DNA from: Piscinibacter gummiphilus | Lineage (GTDB): Bacteria > Pseudomonadota > Gammaproteobacteria > Burkholderiales > Burkholderiaceae_C | Direction of reading: 5' to 3' | Length of the DNA: 64,000 bases | Assembly (NCBI RefSeq): GCF_032681285.1 | Contig: NZ_CP136336.1 | Span: 4,203,001-4,267,000, forward strand | Part shown: piece after piece, positions 28,573 to 36,784 of the stretch | How positions within the stretch are numbered: the first letter of the stretch is position 1 | Layout of the letters: each line of letters starts with the position of its first letter | Position numbers and translations under genes: made by a program | Notes under the pieces: model-generated | The model's input: the letters and a program-made list of their open reading frames with translations, nothing else | What the model was told of the DNA's origin: nothing | The model's database searches: none

Positions 28573-29334
28573 TCAGCGCAAGCCGTCGTACAGGAGCTTC
28601 GCGCCGGCCAGGAACATCCCCGTGTAGGCCAGCCGGTAGAACCACGCCGGGTCGATGCGCCGGGTGAGCCCGACGCCCAGCCAGACGCCGAGGGGCGCGA
28701 GCGGCATCAGCACCAGCGAGGTGGCGAGGTTGCGCATGTCGAAGAGGCCCAGCCAGGCATACGGCACGCACTTCGTCAGGTTCACCACCCCGAAGAAGAC
28801 GGCCACCGTGGCCGCCATGGTGATCGGCGCCAGCCGCAGCGGCAGCACGTAGGCGCTGATGGGCGGGCCACCCGCGTGGGAGACGAAGCTCGTGAAGCCC
28901 GAGGCGATGCCGAGCACGAAACCCAAAGGCTTCGACGGCACGGCCGCTTCGGCCTGGGGCGGGAAGAAGAGCCGCTGCGCGAGGAAGAGCAGCGTCAGCG
29001 CGCCCACCACCGCCGACACCGTCTTGCCCGAGAGCACGCCGAAGAGCGCCGTGCCCACGGCGATGCCGATCAGCCCTGCGGGCACCAGCAGCCGCAGCAG
29101 CGCACGGTCTTGCTGGCGCCACAGCTGCTGCAGGCCGGTCGCGTCCATCACCAGCAGCAACGGCAGCATGATGGCCGCCGCCTGCGGCACCGGCACGGAG
29201 AGCGCCATGAGCGGCACCGCCAGCGCGCCGAAGCCGCTCAGGAAGCCGCTCTTGGCCAGGCCGGTGAGCAGCACCGCCGGTATCGCGACCAGGTAGAAGC
29301 CGGGGTCGGTGATGAGGTCGAGACCCATGGTCAT
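28573..29334 (-). CDS. TauE/SafE-family membrane permease
   Basis: The 253-residue protein has about seven to eight membrane segments and the family repeats, first LAKSGFLSGFGALAVPLMAL and then ASGFTSFVSHAGGPPISAYVLPL. The family exports sulfite, sulfonates or related organic anions. It follows the FAD oxidase gene by six bases on the same strand, which suggests the substrate may be the product of that enzyme or of the upstream binding protein. That link is inferred from position only. Confidence 0.88.
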   Translation of the reverse strand: MTMGLDLITDPGFYLVAIPAVLLTGLAKSGFLSGFGALAVPLMALSVPVPQAAAIMLPLLLVMDATGLQQLWRQQDRALLRLLVPAGLIGIAVGTALFGVLSGKTVSAVVGALTLLFLAQRLFFPPQAEAAVPSKPLGFVLGIASGFTSFVSHAGGPPISAYVLPLRLAPITMAATVAVFFGVVNLTKCVPYAWLGLFDMRNLATSLVLMPLAPLGVWLGVGLTRRIDPAWFYRLAYTGMFLAGAKLLYDGLR

Positions 29335-29340
29335 GGTGGC

Positions 29341-30762
29341 CTAGAGATAGCGGGCCCACATCGCATTGCTGAGCTTGCCGGCCGGGTCGACGCGGCGCTT
29401 GAGCGTGCGCAGTTGCGCGGCCTCGGGGTAGGCGCGGTCGAACTGCGCCTGGCTCGCATGCAGCTGGTAGGGCAGGTAGTAGCGGCCGTCGTGGGCGAGC
29501 ACGAGGTCGATCAGCTCACGCGTCCAGCGGCCCACGGCCTCTTGTGCGGCGGCGTGGGTGCGCTGCTTGTAATAGAGCACGAAGGAGAACACCTCTTCGC
29601 GCGCCCACGGCAGCAGCGAGAGCGCATCGGCCGGCGAGTGCCGCACCGAGATGTTGAGGGCCATCACGTCGTGCTGCCGGAGTACCTGCGCCATGCCACG
29701 TGCGAAGGCCACGAAATGGCGAACGGGAACGAAGTACTCCTGCAGCACGTAGGTCGAGAGGCTGCGTGTGCGCGGCTCCAATTCGGCCACGTCGAGGCTC
29801 GCCTCGTGATTGCGCCACCTCACCGCGGGGCTTGCGGTCAGCAGCGGGTGCAGGATCGACTTGCGCACCTTGGCGCCACCGGGCAGCTCGGTCAGCGCCC
29901 ACACGACGTTCTGCTCGAGTGCGTATCGCTGGCCACGCGGCACCAGGCGCGCGGCTTCGGTGAGCGGCTCGTCGGTCTCGCGCCAGGTCACGGCTACCGG
30001 CAGGTCGAAGTGCGGGGGCAGCAGGTCGGCGTTGTGCATCACGCTCGCCTTGTCGCCGGCCACGGCGTGTTGGAAGAAGTCGGGATACGCCTCGAGCGGC
30101 ACCTTCTGCACGACGCGCTTGATGCGCACATTGGGCACGAGATCGAGTTCGACCTCGGTGATCGCCCCCACCGCCCCATAGCCGCCGATGGCGGCGCGGA
30201 AGAGCTCCGGGTGCTGCTCCCGGGTGGTTTCGACCACGGCGCCGTCGGCCCGCACCAGCTGCAGGGCCCGCACCGAATGGCCGACGCCGCCGTTGCCCAC
30301 ATAGCGACCGTGCGCGTTGACCGACACAGCCCCGCCCACCGTGAAGTTGGCGTAGCTCTGCATGGTCTTGGCCGAGAGGCCCAGCGGGTCGATCAGGTCT
30401 TGCAGGTCGCGCCAGCGCATGCCGGCCTGTACTCGGGCCCGAAGGACCTCGGGCTTGAGCCAGACGAGCCGGTTCATCTCGCGCAGGTCGAGGTGCAGGC
30501 CCCCGGCGATGGCGACTTGGCCGCCCATGCTGTAGCGGCCGCCGCCGATCGACACCTGGCCGGGCCAGGCGCGCAGCAGGCCCGAGACCTCGGCCGCGCT
30601 GCGCGGGGTTTCGATGCGCGCCACCTTCACCGTGTAGAGCCCGGTGACGTTGGGCACCAGCAGCTCGCGGGGCGCTTCGGCCCGGCCAGGCAGCGCCTTC
30701 AGCACACCGGCGCTCGCCAGCGCCTGGCAATGCCGGCGCCGGGTCAGCGCGGGCGAGTTCAC
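29341..30762 (-). CDS. FAD-binding oxidoreductase (aldonolactone-oxidase-like, VAO family)
   Basis: The 473-residue protein has a PCMH-type FAD domain (about 45-220, with PRSAAEVSGLLRAW, IGGGRYSMGGQ and YANFTVGGAVSVNAHG) and a C-terminal D-arabinono-lactone-oxidase-like domain. In flavinylated relatives the motif is GxxHS with the His bound to FAD; here Arg-Tyr precede the Ser, so FAD is likely non-covalent. The N-terminus TRRRHCQALASAG resembles a degraded twin-arginine signal. The start is GTG at 30762, in a GTGA overlap with the binding-protein stop. Confidence 0.85.
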   Translation of the reverse strand: MNSPALTRRRHCQALASAGVLKALPGRAEAPRELLVPNVTGLYTVKVARIETPRSAAEVSGLLRAWPGQVSIGGGRYSMGGQVAIAGGLHLDLREMNRLVWLKPEVLRARVQAGMRWRDLQDLIDPLGLSAKTMQSYANFTVGGAVSVNAHGRYVGNGGVGHSVRALQLVRADGAVVETTREQHPELFRAAIGGYGAVGAITEVELDLVPNVRIKRVVQKVPLEAYPDFFQHAVAGDKASVMHNADLLPPHFDLPVAVTWRETDEPLTEAARLVPRGQRYALEQNVVWALTELPGGAKVRKSILHPLLTASPAVRWRNHEASLDVAELEPRTRSLSTYVLQEYFVPVRHFVAFARGMAQVLRQHDVMALNISVRHSPADALSLLPWAREEVFSFVLYYKQRTHAAAQEAVGRWTRELIDLVLAHDGRYYLPYQLHASQAQFDRAYPEAAQLRTLKRRVDPAGKLSNAMWARYL

Positions 30763-32336
30763 TTCACGGTGACCCAGCGCCACTCCAGCCAGTTGTCGGG
30801 GCGGTGCACCGCCTCCACGTTGGCCCGAGCCGCCCAGGGGATGACCTGGCGGTGCAGCGGGATGTTGAGCACGAGTTCGTTGTGGCGCGCGAGCGCGGCC
30901 TTCACGAGCTGCTCGCGCTTCTTCGGGTCGGCTTCCTTGCTGGAGGCTGCGGCCAGCTCTTCGAGCTTCGCGTCTTTCGCATTGCCGAAGTTCCACGAGC
31001 CCACGCCACCTTCACCGCGGGCACGCAGCATCGGCGTGAAGGTGGTCTCGGCGTCGGTGATCGCGCCGCCCCAGCCCAGCATGTACATCGAGGTGTCGAG
31101 CTTCTGGATCTTGGGGAAATAGGTGACACGCGGCATCGCGTTGACGCGCACCTTCACGTTGAGCCGCGCCCACATCGAGGCCAGCGTCTGGCAGATCTCT
31201 TCGTCGTTGATGTAGCGGTTGTTGGGGCAGTCGAGCGTCACCTCGAAGCCTTGCGGATAGCCGGCTTCGGCCATCAGCTTCTTCGCGCCTTCCAGGTCGT
31301 AAGGCAGCCGCTTCTCGAGCGCCGGGTCGTTGTAGGTGCCGAGCGGCGACGGGGTGATGGCCCCGGTGGGCGCCGCCTGGCCGCGCATCAGCTTGGTCTT
31401 GATGGTCTCGATGTCGATGGCCTGGTAGAGCGCCTTTCGCACGCGCACGTCCTTGAACGGGTTCTTGCCCTTCACGTTGCTGTAGAGCAGCTCGTCGCGG
31501 TGCTGGTCCATGCCGATGAAGACGATGCGGTTCTCGGGGCCGTCGACGACCTTCACGCCGGCCGTGTTGCGCAAGCGCGGCAGGTCTTGCGGCGCCGGGT
31601 CGAGCACGAAGTCGATTTCGCCGGAGATGAGCGCGGCCACGCGTGTGGCATCGCTCTTGATGGGGGTGTAGACGACCTCCTGCACGTTGCCGTCGAACTT
31701 GCCCCACCAGTTGGGGTTGCGCTTGTAGACGGTCTTCACGTCGGGCTGGCGCGAGACGAGGATGAACGGGCCGGTGCCGTTCGTGTGGAACGATGCGTAG
31801 CCCTCTTCCTTGTTCTTGAAGTCGATCGGCTTGGTAGCCTTGTTCTTCTCCGCCCACACCTTGCTCATGATGGGCAGGAGGCTGATGTGCTGCAGGAAGA
31901 TCGGGTTCACCGTGGTCAGGTTGAACTCGACGGTGAGGTTGTCGACCTTCTTCGGCACACCCACCGCGTTGGCGTAGGCGCTGATGTCGGAGGTGGCCTC
32001 GCGCCCGCGCAGCACCGAGAACACCACGTCGTCGGCGGTGAAGGGCGTGCCGTCGTGGAACTTGACGTTGGGCCGCAGCTTGAAGCGCCATTGCAGCGGA
32101 TTCACCTGCGTCCATTCGGTGGCCAGCACCGGCTCGAGCGCCATCTTCTTGTCGCGGTTGACCAGCATCTCGTAGACCTGGCCGTTCATCGCATTGGTGA
32201 GCAGCTCGTTCTGCGAGTACGGGTCCATGGTCTGCGCATCGCCCTGCGATGCCCAGCGCAGGGTCTGCGCCGAGGTGGACGTGGCCGCCACCACGAGGCA
32301 AAGCATCGACCCAAGAATCGACAGGCTGCGTTTCAT
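30759..32336 (-). CDS. Orphan periplasmic peptide/solute-binding protein (SBP_bac_5 family)
   Basis: The 525-residue protein has a signal peptide (MKRSLSILGSMLCLVV to about residue 24) and a DppA/OppA-type fold with QTLRWASQGDAQTMDPYSQN and WRFKLRPNVKFHDGTPFTADDV. GGGAGC before the ATG at 32336 sets the start. No permease or ATPase genes adjoin it, so the transporter must be elsewhere or the protein acts as a receptor. It is translationally coupled to the FAD oxidase. Confidence 0.92.
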   Translation of the reverse strand: MKRSLSILGSMLCLVVAATSTSAQTLRWASQGDAQTMDPYSQNELLTNAMNGQVYEMLVNRDKKMALEPVLATEWTQVNPLQWRFKLRPNVKFHDGTPFTADDVVFSVLRGREATSDISAYANAVGVPKKVDNLTVEFNLTTVNPIFLQHISLLPIMSKVWAEKNKATKPIDFKNKEEGYASFHTNGTGPFILVSRQPDVKTVYKRNPNWWGKFDGNVQEVVYTPIKSDATRVAALISGEIDFVLDPAPQDLPRLRNTAGVKVVDGPENRIVFIGMDQHRDELLYSNVKGKNPFKDVRVRKALYQAIDIETIKTKLMRGQAAPTGAITPSPLGTYNDPALEKRLPYDLEGAKKLMAEAGYPQGFEVTLDCPNNRYINDEEICQTLASMWARLNVKVRVNAMPRVTYFPKIQKLDTSMYMLGWGGAITDAETTFTPMLRARGEGGVGSWNFGNAKDAKLEELAAASSKEADPKKREQLVKAALARHNELVLNIPLHRQVIPWAARANVEAVHRPDNWLEWRWVTVK

Positions 32337-32403
32337 TCGCGCTCCCACGGTCAGAGGAAGCCGCGAGTTTAGGAGGCTTTGGCGGCGCGACGCGGGCGAA
32401 GGG

Positions 32404-33648
32404 TCAGGCCGTCACGCCGTGCCGCTTGAGGCTCTCGGGGCCGGCCCAGAGCTCTTCGAGGTGCGTGAATTTCCACTGCGCGTTCGACTCGCGGGCGGCG
32501 ATGCGATCACTGCAGGCGCTGCTGGACAGGTCGAGCAGCTCGGGCGGGATGTGCAGCTGCGAACGCGTGGAGAAGAACACCTTCACCTTCGGCGACACGA
32601 GCGACTCGGGGTTCTGCTCGCACACCACCGCGAGCCGCCCCGACTGCATGCGCACCAGCGAGCCCACCGGGTAGATGCCCAGGCTGCGCACGAAGGCCTG
32701 GAACACGACGTCGTCGAAATGACCGCCGCGCCATTCGGCCATCTTGCGGATGGATTCGGCCGGGTCCCAGCCGTTCTTGTAGGGGCGGTTGGAGGTGATG
32801 GCGTCGTAGACGTCGCACACCGCGCCCATCTTGGCCAGCAACGAGATCTGCTCGCCGCGCAGGCCGTGCGGGTAGCCGCTGCCGTCGATCTTCTCGTGGT
32901 GGTGCAGGCAGACGTCGAGCGCGCCTTCGGTGGCCGTGCCGCCTTCGCGCAGCATTTCGTAGCCACGCAGCGGGTGAGCCTTCATCACCTTGAATTCATC
33001 GTCGGTCAGCTTGCCGGGCTTGTTGAGCACATCGGTCGGCATCACCGCCTTGCCCATGTCGTGCAGCAGGCCGGCGAGGCCTGCATCGCGCGTGGCCGTG
33101 TCGTCCATGCCGAGTTGGCGGGCCAGCGACACCATCAGCGCACACACCGCCACCGAGTGCATGTACGAGTAGTCGTCGTGCGTCTTGAGGCGCGCGAGGC
33201 TGATCATCGCGCTCGGATTGCGGTAGACGGAGCTCGCAATCTCGTCGACCAGCGGCAGGCAACGCTCGGCGTCGACGGCATTGCCAAGCCGGGCGTCGTT
33301 GAAGAGGGCGGTCACCGCCTGCTTGGACTTCGCGACCAGCACCGCCGCGCGCTTCACTTCGTGCGACAGGCTGGTGGCCTGGGTCAGCACGGCCGGGGCG
33401 GCGGGTGTTGGCGCCGCGGTCGTGGCCGTCGGCGTGGGCGCTGCCTTCGCCGCCTGCGGCTCGACGTCTCGGCCCTTGCTGCTGTCGATCCAGCAGGCCT
33501 GCACGCCCGAGGCGATCAGCTTGTCGAGATCGCCCTGCTCGCGCAGCACGAACTTCGTCTTCCAAAAAGGATGGTCCAGCCACGAGCCTTCCAGCGCGTG
33601 GAGGTGCATGCCAAGGCGGAGCTGTTCGATTGGAATTTTCTTCAGCAT
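32404..33648 (-). CDS. HD-GYP domain protein with N-terminal DUF3391 (probable c-di-GMP phosphodiesterase)
   Basis: The 414-residue protein has an N-terminal DUF3391 (about 1-60), a Pro/Ala/Thr linker (62-90), and an HD-GYP domain with His196-Asp197 (LLHDMGK), the downstream HHHEKIDGSGYP motif (GYP at 258-260) and the usual metal-ligand histidines. The family degrades c-di-GMP to pGpG or GMP. The ATG at 33648 gives the standard MLKKIPIEQLRLGMHLH start. No transmembrane segment is present. Confidence 0.9.
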   Translation of the reverse strand: MLKKIPIEQLRLGMHLHALEGSWLDHPFWKTKFVLREQGDLDKLIASGVQACWIDSSKGRDVEPQAAKAAPTPTATTAAPTPAAPAVLTQATSLSHEVKRAAVLVAKSKQAVTALFNDARLGNAVDAERCLPLVDEIASSVYRNPSAMISLARLKTHDDYSYMHSVAVCALMVSLARQLGMDDTATRDAGLAGLLHDMGKAVMPTDVLNKPGKLTDDEFKVMKAHPLRGYEMLREGGTATEGALDVCLHHHEKIDGSGYPHGLRGEQISLLAKMGAVCDVYDAITSNRPYKNGWDPAESIRKMAEWRGGHFDDVVFQAFVRSLGIYPVGSLVRMQSGRLAVVCEQNPESLVSPKVKVFFSTRSQLHIPPELLDLSSSACSDRIAARESNAQWKFTHLEELWAGPESLKRHGVTA

Positions 33649-33733
33649 GGGGCAGCAAGCGAGCCGGCTGTCCGTTGCTATCGGCGGCCCCCGCCGAAAC
33701 TTGACCGCAGTTGCGAAACACGCGCCCCAAATG

Positions 33734-33763
33734 AAAAACGCCGCTGTCACCAGCGGCGTTTTT
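33734..33763 (-). terminator. Rho-independent terminator, bidirectional in form
   Basis: A perfect 13-base inverted repeat (33734-33746 and 33751-33763) with a four-base loop has five A at one end and five T at the other, so it ends in a U-tract in either direction. It follows the cytochrome c4 gene by 17 bases and separates it from the downstream HD-GYP gene on the same strand. Confidence 0.9.
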
Positions 33764-33780
33764 CGTGACGGAAGTCCGGT

Positions 33781-34443
33781 TCAGCGGAAGCGCGACTGCG
33801 GCACGGTGTGCAGGTCGGTCGGCAGCGTGGACAAGTACTGCGCGATCTGCTTCAGCTGCGCCGGGGTGAACGGTGCGGCCATGCCGGCCATGATGGCGTT
33901 GCCACGGCCCACGTTCGGGTTGTTGGACGTCTTGTAGGCCTTGAGGGCCACCAGCAGGTAGTCGGCATGCTGGCCGGCGATCTTCGGGTAGGTGCCGTCG
34001 ATCGGGGTGCTGTAGTTGGCGCCGTGGCAGCTGTTGCAGTTGCCTTGCTGGAGCAGCTTGGCGACCTCGGGGCTGGGCTGCGGCAGGGCCTTGGTGTCGG
34101 CGGCGACCGGGGCGGTCTTGCCCTGCTGTTCGTAGAAGGCCGACAGGTCGGCGATGTCCTGGTCGGTGAGGCTGCCGGCGATGGAGCGCATGGTCGGGTG
34201 CTTGCGCTCGCCCTTCTTGTAGGCATTGAGCGCGGAAGCGATGTACTTGGCACCCTGGCCCGAGATCATCGGCACCTTGTGGATCTCGGGGAAGCTGGCC
34301 TGGTAACCCGGGATGTTGTGGCAGCCGATGCACATGGCGGCCTTCTTCTGGCCCGCTTCGGGGCTGGCCTTGACGTCTTGTGCCTGGGCGCCAGCAGCGG
34401 TGAAAGCGGCCAGGGCAACGATCGAGGAAAGCAGTTTCTTCAT
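33781..34443 (-). CDS. Diheme cytochrome c4
   Basis: The 220-residue protein has a signal peptide (cleavage near AQA-QDV at about 21-22) and two homologous class I cytochrome c domains with CIGCH (38-42) and CNSCH (136-140). Distal Met ligands are visible in PTMRSIAG and IMAGMAAPF. It is a periplasmic carrier that usually passes electrons to a terminal oxidase. A perfect TATAAT lies about 37 bases upstream and a strong terminator follows, so it is probably a single-gene transcript. Confidence 0.95.
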   Translation of the reverse strand: MKKLLSSIVALAAFTAAGAQAQDVKASPEAGQKKAAMCIGCHNIPGYQASFPEIHKVPMISGQGAKYIASALNAYKKGERKHPTMRSIAGSLTDQDIADLSAFYEQQGKTAPVAADTKALPQPSPEVAKLLQQGNCNSCHGANYSTPIDGTYPKIAGQHADYLLVALKAYKTSNNPNVGRGNAIMAGMAAPFTPAQLKQIAQYLSTLPTDLHTVPQSRFR

Positions 34444-34480
34444 GGTTCGGCGTGGCTGAGGGTCTTCAAGGTGACCGCGG

Positions 34481-34486
34481 ATTATA
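34481..34486 (-). promoter_or_regulatory. -10 box of the cytochrome c4 promoter
   Basis: On the minus strand this reads TATAAT, a perfect -10 hexamer, 37 bases before the cytochrome c4 ATG. No good TTGACA match lies at 16-18 bases upstream, so the promoter may need an activator. Confidence 0.5.
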
Positions 34487-34541
34487 GGGAGGCGCCACGG
34501 CGCTTCTGCCTCCGCGCAAGCCGGCGGCCGGTGTCATGTGG

Positions 34542-34575
34542 TAGACAGCGGCGCCCGGAATGCGGCTTATATACT
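34542..34575 (+). promoter_or_regulatory. Candidate promoter of the MoxR ATPase gene
   Basis: TAGACA at 34542-34547 and an AT-rich TTATATACT stretch at 34567-34575 lie 33 to 67 bases before the MoxR start. The spacer is 19 bases to TTATAT and longer to TATACT, so the -35 assignment is uncertain. Confidence 0.4.
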
Positions 34576-34608
34576 GGCCCGTCACCCCCCTTCTACCGGC
34601 TGCGCCCC

Positions 34609-35451
34609 ATGAAATTCCAAGGTTCCGAGAACTACGTCGCCACCGATGACCTGATGCTGGCGGTCAACGCAGCGGCCACCCTCAAGCGGCCGCTGCTCAT
34701 CAAGGGCGAGCCCGGCACCGGCAAGACGATGCTGGCAGAAGAGGTGGCGCAATCGCTCAACATGCCGTTGTTGCAGTGGCACATCAAGAGCACCACCAAG
34801 GCGCAGCAAGGCCTGTACGAATACGACGCGGTGAGCCGCCTGCGCGATTCGCAACTGGGTGACGAGAAGGTCAAGGACATCCAGAACTACATCGTGAAGG
34901 GCGTGCTGTGGCAGGCCTTCACCGCCGACCAGCCGGTCGTGCTGCTGATCGACGAGATCGACAAGGCCGACATCGAATTCCCGAACGACCTGCTGCGCGA
35001 GATCGACCGCATGGAGTTCTACGTCTACGAGACGCGCGAGCTCATCAAGGCCAAGCACCGGCCGCTGGTGTTCATCACCTCCAACAACGAAAAGGAACTG
35101 CCCGACGCCTTCCTGCGCCGCTGCTTCTTCCACTACATCAAGTTCCCCGACGCCGCCACGATGGGCAGGATTGTCGACGTGCACTTCCCCAAGCTGCGCA
35201 AGGAACTGCTGGCCGCCGCCCTCAAGAACTTCTACGACGTGCGCAACCTGCCCGGCCTGAAGAAGAAGCCATCGACGTCGGAACTGCTCGACTGGCTGAA
35301 GCTGCTGGTGGCCGAAGACATCCCGCTCGAAGTGCTGCAGAGCAAGGACGAGAAGGTCTCGGTGCCGCCGCTCGTGGGCGCGCTGCTCAAGAACGAGCAG
35401 GACGTGTCGCTCTTCGAGAAGCTCGTCTTCATGCAGCGCCACAACCGCTGA
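34609..35451 (+). CDS. MoxR-family AAA+ ATPase
   Basis: The 280-residue protein has Walker A GEPGTGKT at 33-40, Walker B VVLLIDEIDKAD at about 104-115, and sensor 1 FITSNNEKELPDAFLRRC. It resembles the MoxR/CbbQ branch, whose members work with VWA-domain proteins to insert cofactors or activate enzymes. A VWA (CoxE-like) gene at 38064-39248 is the likely partner, but three genes intervene. The ATG at 34609 gives the family N-terminus. Confidence 0.93.
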   Translation: MKFQGSENYVATDDLMLAVNAAATLKRPLLIKGEPGTGKTMLAEEVAQSLNMPLLQWHIKSTTKAQQGLYEYDAVSRLRDSQLGDEKVKDIQNYIVKGVLWQAFTADQPVVLLIDEIDKADIEFPNDLLREIDRMEFYVYETRELIKAKHRPLVFITSNNEKELPDAFLRRCFFHYIKFPDAATMGRIVDVHFPKLRKELLAAALKNFYDVRNLPGLKKKPSTSELLDWLKLLVAEDIPLEVLQSKDEKVSVPPLVGALLKNEQDVSLFEKLVFMQRHNR

Positions 35452-35455
35452 GGCG

Positions 35456-36046
35456 ATGAGCTTCGCTGAGCCCGTCACGCTGAAAGGCCAGCACGCGACG
35501 CTGGAGCCTCTCACCCTCGCGCACGAGGCCGAGGCCATCGAGGCCGTGAAAGACGGCGAACTCTGGCAGCTCTGGTACACGAGCATTCCCGAGCCAGGCC
35601 GCATGCGCGCCGAGATCGAGCGCCGCCTCGGCCTGCAGGACAAGGGCTCGATGCTGCCCTTCGCCGTGCGCAACGCCTCTGGCCGCCTGGTCGGCATGAC
35701 CACCTACATGAACATCGACGCGGTGCACCAGCGCGTCGAGATCGGCTCCACCTGGACGGCGAAAAGCGCCCAGCGTGGCCCGCTCAACACCGAGTGCAAG
35801 CTGATGCTGCTCACGCACGCCTTCGAGCAGCTGGGTTGCATCGCCGTCGAGTTCCGCACGCACTTCTTCAACCAGCAGAGCCGGCGTGCGATCGAACGCC
35901 TGGGCGCCAAGCTCGACGGCATCCTGCGCAGCCACCAGCGCACGCCCAATGGCGCGCTGCGCGACACCTGTGTCTACAGCATCGTTGCGAGCGAATGGCC
36001 GGCCGTGAAAGCGCACCTGCGCTTCCAGCTGGACAAGCCACGCTGA
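35456..36046 (+). CDS. GNAT-family N-acetyltransferase (RimJ/RimL-like)
   Basis: The 196-residue protein matches the RimJ/RimL type: TLEPLTLAHEAEAIEAV at the start, RLVGMTTYMNIDAVHQRVEIGSTW, and the FRTHFFNQQSRRAIERLGAKLDGILRSH end that binds acetyl-CoA. The acceptor could be a ribosomal protein N-terminus or a small molecule. It begins four bases after the MoxR stop, so the two are cotranscribed. Confidence 0.9.
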   Translation: MSFAEPVTLKGQHATLEPLTLAHEAEAIEAVKDGELWQLWYTSIPEPGRMRAEIERRLGLQDKGSMLPFAVRNASGRLVGMTTYMNIDAVHQRVEIGSTWTAKSAQRGPLNTECKLMLLTHAFEQLGCIAVEFRTHFFNQQSRRAIERLGAKLDGILRSHQRTPNGALRDTCVYSIVASEWPAVKAHLRFQLDKPR

Positions 36047-36049
36047 AGG

Positions 36050-36688
36050 CTACAGCGGCAGGCTGAGCGACAGGCCCACCCGCGGGTCGACCCAGCCCGG
36101 CACATCGGGCAGGCGGCGTGCGCCGAGGTCGATCGACAACCGACGCGGCACGATCCACCAGCGGCCACCGATGCGGTGCGCCTCGGTTCCCAGCTCCGAC
36201 CCCGCCCACTCGGCGAAGAGCACACCCAGCTTGCTCGGCTGCCACACGCTGCTGATTGTGGCGCGGCTGCGCTGCACGCCGGTGTTCTCGAGGCCCACGC
36301 TCGTCTGCACTGCGAGTTGCTCATGCAGGCGCAGCAGCCCGCCCACGGCGAACGCAGCCCGCTCGGCCTTGGGGTTGCCCGCCGCTTCGCTGCCGCGCAG
36401 GCCCGACCAGTCGAGACGGAAGGCGGCCAGCAGCGACGAGACACGCACGCCAGTGAGTGAGGTGAACTCGGCCTTCATCACGCTCGGGCCGATGTCGGTG
36501 GGCTTCGCCCGAGGGGCTTCCACCTTCCAGCGGGTGCTTTCAGCCTGGCAGCGCCCTGACAGGCCGGCTTCGAACTGCACCGGCGAGGCGTCGCCGAAGG
36601 GCGTGACCGGGCAATCCGGCGTGGCCCAGGCCGACCCGTACGCGGCCAGCGCCAGCGTCGTGAACAGTCGGTTGAGCCCCATCCCCAT
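36050..36688 (-). CDS. Uncharacterised exported protein
   Basis: I do not recognise this 212-residue protein. It has a signal peptide (cleavage near AWA-TPD at about 21-23), two cysteines (Cys26 and Cys47) that could form a disulfide, and a body of alternating polar/nonpolar strands (LRLHEQLAVQTSVGLENTG, RRLSIDLGARRLPD) ending in SLSLPL. The strand pattern resembles a small beta-barrel or periplasmic beta protein. Two in-frame ATGs at 36688 and 36682 are both possible starts. It converges with the GNAT gene three bases from its stop. Confidence 0.6.
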   Translation of the reverse strand: MGMGLNRLFTTLALAAYGSAWATPDCPVTPFGDASPVQFEAGLSGRCQAESTRWKVEAPRAKPTDIGPSVMKAEFTSLTGVRVSSLLAAFRLDWSGLRGSEAAGNPKAERAAFAVGGLLRLHEQLAVQTSVGLENTGVQRSRATISSVWQPSKLGVLFAEWAGSELGTEAHRIGGRWWIVPRRLSIDLGARRLPDVPGWVDPRVGLSLSLPL

Positions 36689-36784
36689 GATGGGATGAAT
36701 GATGCGAAAGACGCGCCAGCGCTGTCATGCGCGTCTCGCCGGTTTTGCGTGATTGATTTCGCGGAAACCCTGCCGAGAACGCCC

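Noticed and set aside
29516..30730. Alternative 404-codon frame in the FAD oxidase gene
   Set aside because: The frame starting at 30762 has the PCMH motifs and coupling to the upstream gene; this one has none.
30672..30762. Twin-arginine signal at the start of the FAD oxidase
   Set aside because: TRRRHCQALASAG lacks the F-L-K part and a clear cleavage site, so I mention it as a possibility but do not call it a signal.
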